Assembly (NCBI GenBank): GCA_003158415.1
Contig: PMJA01000220.1
Coordinates: 3,539 to 10,780 of the forward strand
Length of the DNA: 7,242 bases
Direction: 5' to 3'
From: Methylobacter sp.
GTDB lineage: Bacteria > Pseudomonadota > Gammaproteobacteria > Methylococcales > Methylomonadaceae
The notes beneath the pieces are model-generated. The model saw only the letters and a program-made list of their open reading frames with translations, was not told the origin of the DNA and did no database searches. A program made the position numbers and the translations under genes. This document shows, in pieces, positions 5,394-7,242 of this stretch. Numbering within the stretch: the first letter of the stretch is position 1; the number at the start of each line of letters is the position of its first letter.

Positions 5394-6790
5394 GAGTCCC
5401 AAATTTCAGCCGGGGACGCAGGCGCACGTTTGTTTTCAATCACTTTGCCGATTTCAGAAACATTCATGAGATGCGTGTAATTGAGGTTTTCTGAAATGCT
5501 GTTCCCGCCCCAGGAACCGCAGCCGAGGGTGGTGGTGGGCGAAAAACCATTGAGAAAAGAACCGCCGGCGCTGGTGGATGACGGCTGATTGACAACCAGA
5601 CGACTGACGGTAAGCGCCAATCCAGCGGCCTGAATATGGTCTTCATTGTTGGAATGGATGACGGCGCTATGGCCTTTGCCCTCCGCTTCCAAATTGGCCT
5701 GCGCCATTGCCAGAGCTTCCTCGAACGAGCCGTAAGGCAGCATGGAAACGACGGGGCAGAGCTTTTCTTTGCAGAGGATGTCGGCAGCGCCCGCGCCTTT
5801 AGCTTTAAGCAGAATAAGCCGAGTCGTTTCAGGAATGCCGATACCGGCCGCTGCGGCAACCTTCCATGCTGCAAGGCCGATGACGGCTGGGTTCAATTTA
5901 CCGTCGTGAAATACCGTGTTGCGGAACGCTTCGACCACCGCCTCGTCGGCGCTGTACCAGACTTTGCCGGTATTGATGAAGGCGGCTACCGCTTCGTCAT
6001 AGCTCTCTTCGGGCGCCAGAACGCACTGCTCATGCGAGCAAATGAGGCTGTTGTCAAATGATGCACCGGTCACGATTTTGGCGGCGACGGCGTCAAGATC
6101 AACGTCCCGGTCAATAATCACCGGAACATTGCCGGGGCCCACGCCAAAAGCCGGTTTGCCGCTGGAATAAGCCGACTTCACCATAGCGCCGCCGCCCGTG
6201 GCGACGATGACATCAACCGCCTGCATCAAGGCTTGGGTTGTTTCGACTGAGCCGTTTTTGACGACCTGCACCAAATTTTCCGGGCCACCATGCTTTTGTA
6301 CTATGTCCATAAAAGCCCCGCCCAAATACTCGGCGCAACGCTGACCTTTAGGATGAGGGGCGATAATAACTGCATTACCGCATTTGAGCGCAAACATGGC
6401 ATTGCACATGGGCGTCACCACAGGATTAGTGACCGGGGTAATGGCGCCGATTACGCCCATAGGCTTGGCTACAAAAACCAATCCTTTCTCACTGTCTTCA
6501 CCGATGATGCCCCGGCTTTTCTTGCCCTTAAGATTGTTCCAGATGACGGCTGATTTGCTTCTACATTTTTGGATTTTATCCTGGAGATCACCTATGCCTG
6601 TATCTTCAATCGCCATTTGCGAAAGCAGCTCGGCGTTGTCGTAGACATATTTGCCGATGTCTCGCACTATATTATCAATAGTCTGCTGCGGAAACGTTTC
6701 AAAAACCCGCTGGGCTACACTCGCTTTTAAAACCAGTTCGGTTGTCTGTAGGGCGTGTTTTTTACTATTTTCCGGGGCAATTGTAATCAT
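5390..6790 (-). CDS. sucD: CoA-acylating succinate semialdehyde dehydrogenase (aldehyde dehydrogenase superfamily)
   Basis: This 466-residue enzyme interconverts succinyl-CoA plus NAD(P)H with succinate semialdehyde plus CoA. It belongs to the CoA-acylating EutE/AdhE branch of the aldehyde dehydrogenase superfamily. Visible marks are T-N-P-V-V-T-P-M-C-N-A-M (121-132) with N122 near the oxyanion site, A-T-G-G-G (197-201), A-Y-S-S-G-K-P-A-F-G-V-G-P-G-N (207-221), the catalytic C251 in L-I-C-S-H-E-Q, and P-T-T-T-L-G-C-G-S-W-G (418-428). Length and sequence closely follow my recollection of C. kluyveri SucD (about 450 residues), so an acetaldehyde dehydrogenase is less likely given the partner gene. 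ATG 6790 is chosen: the frame extends 36 codons further to 6898, but that stretch is hydrophobic and Tyr/Asn-rich and has no counterpart in the family. The Shine-Dalgarno at 6790 is weak. It is the first gene of the - strand run, and its stop overlaps the 4hbD start. Confidence 0.9.
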   Translation of the reverse strand: MITIAPENSKKHALQTTELVLKASVAQRVFETFPQQTIDNIVRDIGKYVYDNAELLSQMAIEDTGIGDLQDKIQKCRSKSAVIWNNLKGKKSRGIIGEDSEKGLVFVAKPMGVIGAITPVTNPVVTPMCNAMFALKCGNAVIIAPHPKGQRCAEYLGGAFMDIVQKHGGPENLVQVVKNGSVETTQALMQAVDVIVATGGGAMVKSAYSSGKPAFGVGPGNVPVIIDRDVDLDAVAAKIVTGASFDNSLICSHEQCVLAPEESYDEAVAAFINTGKVWYSADEAVVEAFRNTVFHDGKLNPAVIGLAAWKVAAAAGIGIPETTRLILLKAKGAGAADILCKEKLCPVVSMLPYGSFEEALAMAQANLEAEGKGHSAVIHSNNEDHIQAAGLALTVSRLVVNQPSSTSAGGSFLNGFSPTTTLGCGSWGGNSISENLNYTHLMNVSEIGKVIENKRAPASPAEIWDS

Positions 6791-6829
6791 AGTCTTTATA
6801 AAAAAGCTGTAGTAATATTTAAGAATTTC

Positions 6830-6835
6830 ATTATA
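6830..6835 (-). promoter_or_regulatory. Possible -10 element for the sucD-4hbD operon
   Basis: The - strand reads TATAAT exactly, 39 nt upstream of the sucD start at 6790. No good -35 hexamer lies at 16-18 nt, so either an activator is needed or the match is chance in AT-rich DNA. The left arm of the 9-bp inverted repeat (6839-6847) would fall just upstream of this element, within the promoter spacer. Confidence 0.35.
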
Positions 6836-6838
6836 TTT

Positions 6839-6886
6839 GTTGACAATTTGGAGTATAGAATGCATAAACAGGTAGGCATTGTCAAC
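6839..6886. promoter_or_regulatory. Perfect 9-bp inverted repeat in the divergent promoter region, possible operator
   Basis: GTTGACAAT (6839-6847) and ATTGTCAAC (6878-6886) are exact reverse complements separated by 30 bp, about 39 bp centre to centre. Each arm contains a consensus -35 hexamer TTGACA, one on each strand pointing towards the other. The placement between the sucD operon and pckA suggests a regulator binding site shared by both, or two overlapping face-to-face promoters. The regulator is unknown and none is encoded in the window. Confidence 0.45.
6840..6868 (+). promoter_or_regulatory. Sigma70-like promoter candidate for pckA
   Basis: TTGACA (6840-6845) is a perfect -35 hexamer. 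CATAAA (6863-6868) matches the -10 consensus at four of six positions with the ideal 17-nt spacer. Transcription would begin near 6875, leaving a leader of about 140 nt before pckA. A second candidate is TATATT at 6959-6964 with a poor -35, giving a shorter leader. Confidence 0.4.
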
Positions 6887-7016
6887 CAGAAGCATCACAA
6901 AACCAGGGTAAATACCTTAATAACCGCTTAAAAATAAAACAGTAAACAGGATTCACGCTATATTTTTTTACCGCAACACTTTCAAAACAACAGCGCGAAT
7001 AGCGCAGGAGGCAGCC

Positions 7017-7242
7017 ATGCCGGAACAAAATGGGATAAAAAATCAATCGTACACGCTGACAGAAACCATTCGTAACCAGGGTCGCTTTAGACGACCCAAG
7101 TGTGACATCGAACTTATCGAGCACTCAATAAAGCGGGAAAGCAAAGCGCCCATCAACGCACGCTTGGCATCGAATGGCGCGTTATGCGTCGATACCAATC
7201 GCACAGGACGCTCGCCCGCTGACCGATACATCGTCGAGGGGA
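7017..7242 (+). CDS. pckA: ATP-dependent phosphoenolpyruvate carboxykinase, N-terminal part (3'-truncated)
   Basis: ATG 7017 has a perfect AGGAGG (7006-7011) 5 nt upstream, the best ribosome binding site in the window. The frame stays open to the window end (75 codons). Residues 56-74 read G-A-L-C-V-D-T then T-G-R-S-P-x-D-R-Y-I-V, the conserved N-terminal segment of ATP-type PEP carboxykinases, where D-T-G-x-x-T-G-R-S-P-x-D-K-[YF]-I-V is typical. The loop before T-G-R-S-P is slightly shorter here. The enzyme converts oxaloacetate and ATP to PEP, CO2 and ADP in the cytoplasm. The catalytic kinase and metal sites lie beyond the window. It is transcribed away from the sucD-4hbD operon from a shared 226-bp region. 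The N-terminal 50 residues are polar and not diagnostic. The call rests on one motif region, but that motif is distinctive. Confidence 0.83.
   Translation, partial: MPEQNGIKNQSYTLTETIRNQGRFRRPKCDIELIEHSIKRESKAPINARLASNGALCVDTNRTGRSPADRYIVEG

Noticed and set aside
6852..6857. TATACT on the - strand as the -10 paired with TTGACA at 6885-6880
   Set aside because: The spacer would be 22 nt, too long for a sigma70 promoter; it is not called as a promoter.
6791..6898. 36-codon N-terminal extension of the sucD-like frame
   Set aside because: It is hydrophobic, rich in Tyr, Asn and Ile, has no Shine-Dalgarno site at its start and no family counterpart. It also covers the divergent promoter region. 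The ATG at 6790 fits the family length.
7043..7231. Open frames on the - strand opposite pckA, and other long antisense frames (for example 1146-1445, 5636-6061)
   Set aside because: They overlap genes with clear family motifs, have no recognisable domains or ribosome binding sites, and their composition is that of shadow frames.

Overview
The window looks like a piece of a gammaproteobacterial chromosome of moderate GC content. A methanotroph-like (Methylococcales) host is my best guess. The hints are a lipoprotein with YMGG/Gly-zipper-type flanks, a TTCCCACGC-type REP-like palindrome, and a mixture of C4-acid and cobalamin radical-SAM genes. No rRNA, tRNA or phylogenetic marker is present, so the taxonomy is inference only.

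Layout. On the + strand (1-1806) there are three genes: the 3' part of a Gly/Tyr-rich protein ending in two Cys-containing repeats, a small proline-rich lipoprotein, and a TauE/SafE-type membrane permease. They run into a short convergent gap (1807-1902) that holds a hairpin. On the - strand (6790 down to 1903) there are four co-directional genes: a CoA-acylating succinate semialdehyde dehydrogenase (sucD type), a 4-hydroxybutyrate dehydrogenase (4hbD type) overlapping it by an ATGA junction, an AttM/AiiA-type metallo-beta-lactamase-fold lactonase, and a cobalamin-binding radical SAM enzyme. The last is separated from the lactonase by a REP-like palindrome. A 226-bp divergent intergenic region (6791-7016) then leads to the 5' end of an ATP-dependent phosphoenolpyruvate carboxykinase gene (pckA) on the + strand, cut by the window end.

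How the genes fit together. SucD and 4HbD interconvert succinyl-CoA, succinate semialdehyde and 4-hydroxybutyrate. A lactonase with the full AHL/gamma-butyrolactone lactonase active site follows directly, which would link 4-hydroxybutyrate to gamma-butyrolactone. The functional order (semialdehyde dehydrogenase, hydroxybutyrate dehydrogenase, lactonase) is that of the Agrobacterium blcABC (attKLM) operon. Here the hydrolytic NAD-type semialdehyde dehydrogenase is replaced by a CoA-acylating enzyme of clostridial SucD type. Divergent pckA would carry the resulting C4 carbon to PEP, or supply oxaloacetate if run backwards. The shared intergenic region carries a perfect 9-bp inverted repeat overlapping promoter-like elements, so joint control is possible.

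This C4/lactone module is the most interesting part of the window. Its direction (lactone catabolism or reductive 4-hydroxybutyrate formation) cannot be decided from the sequence.
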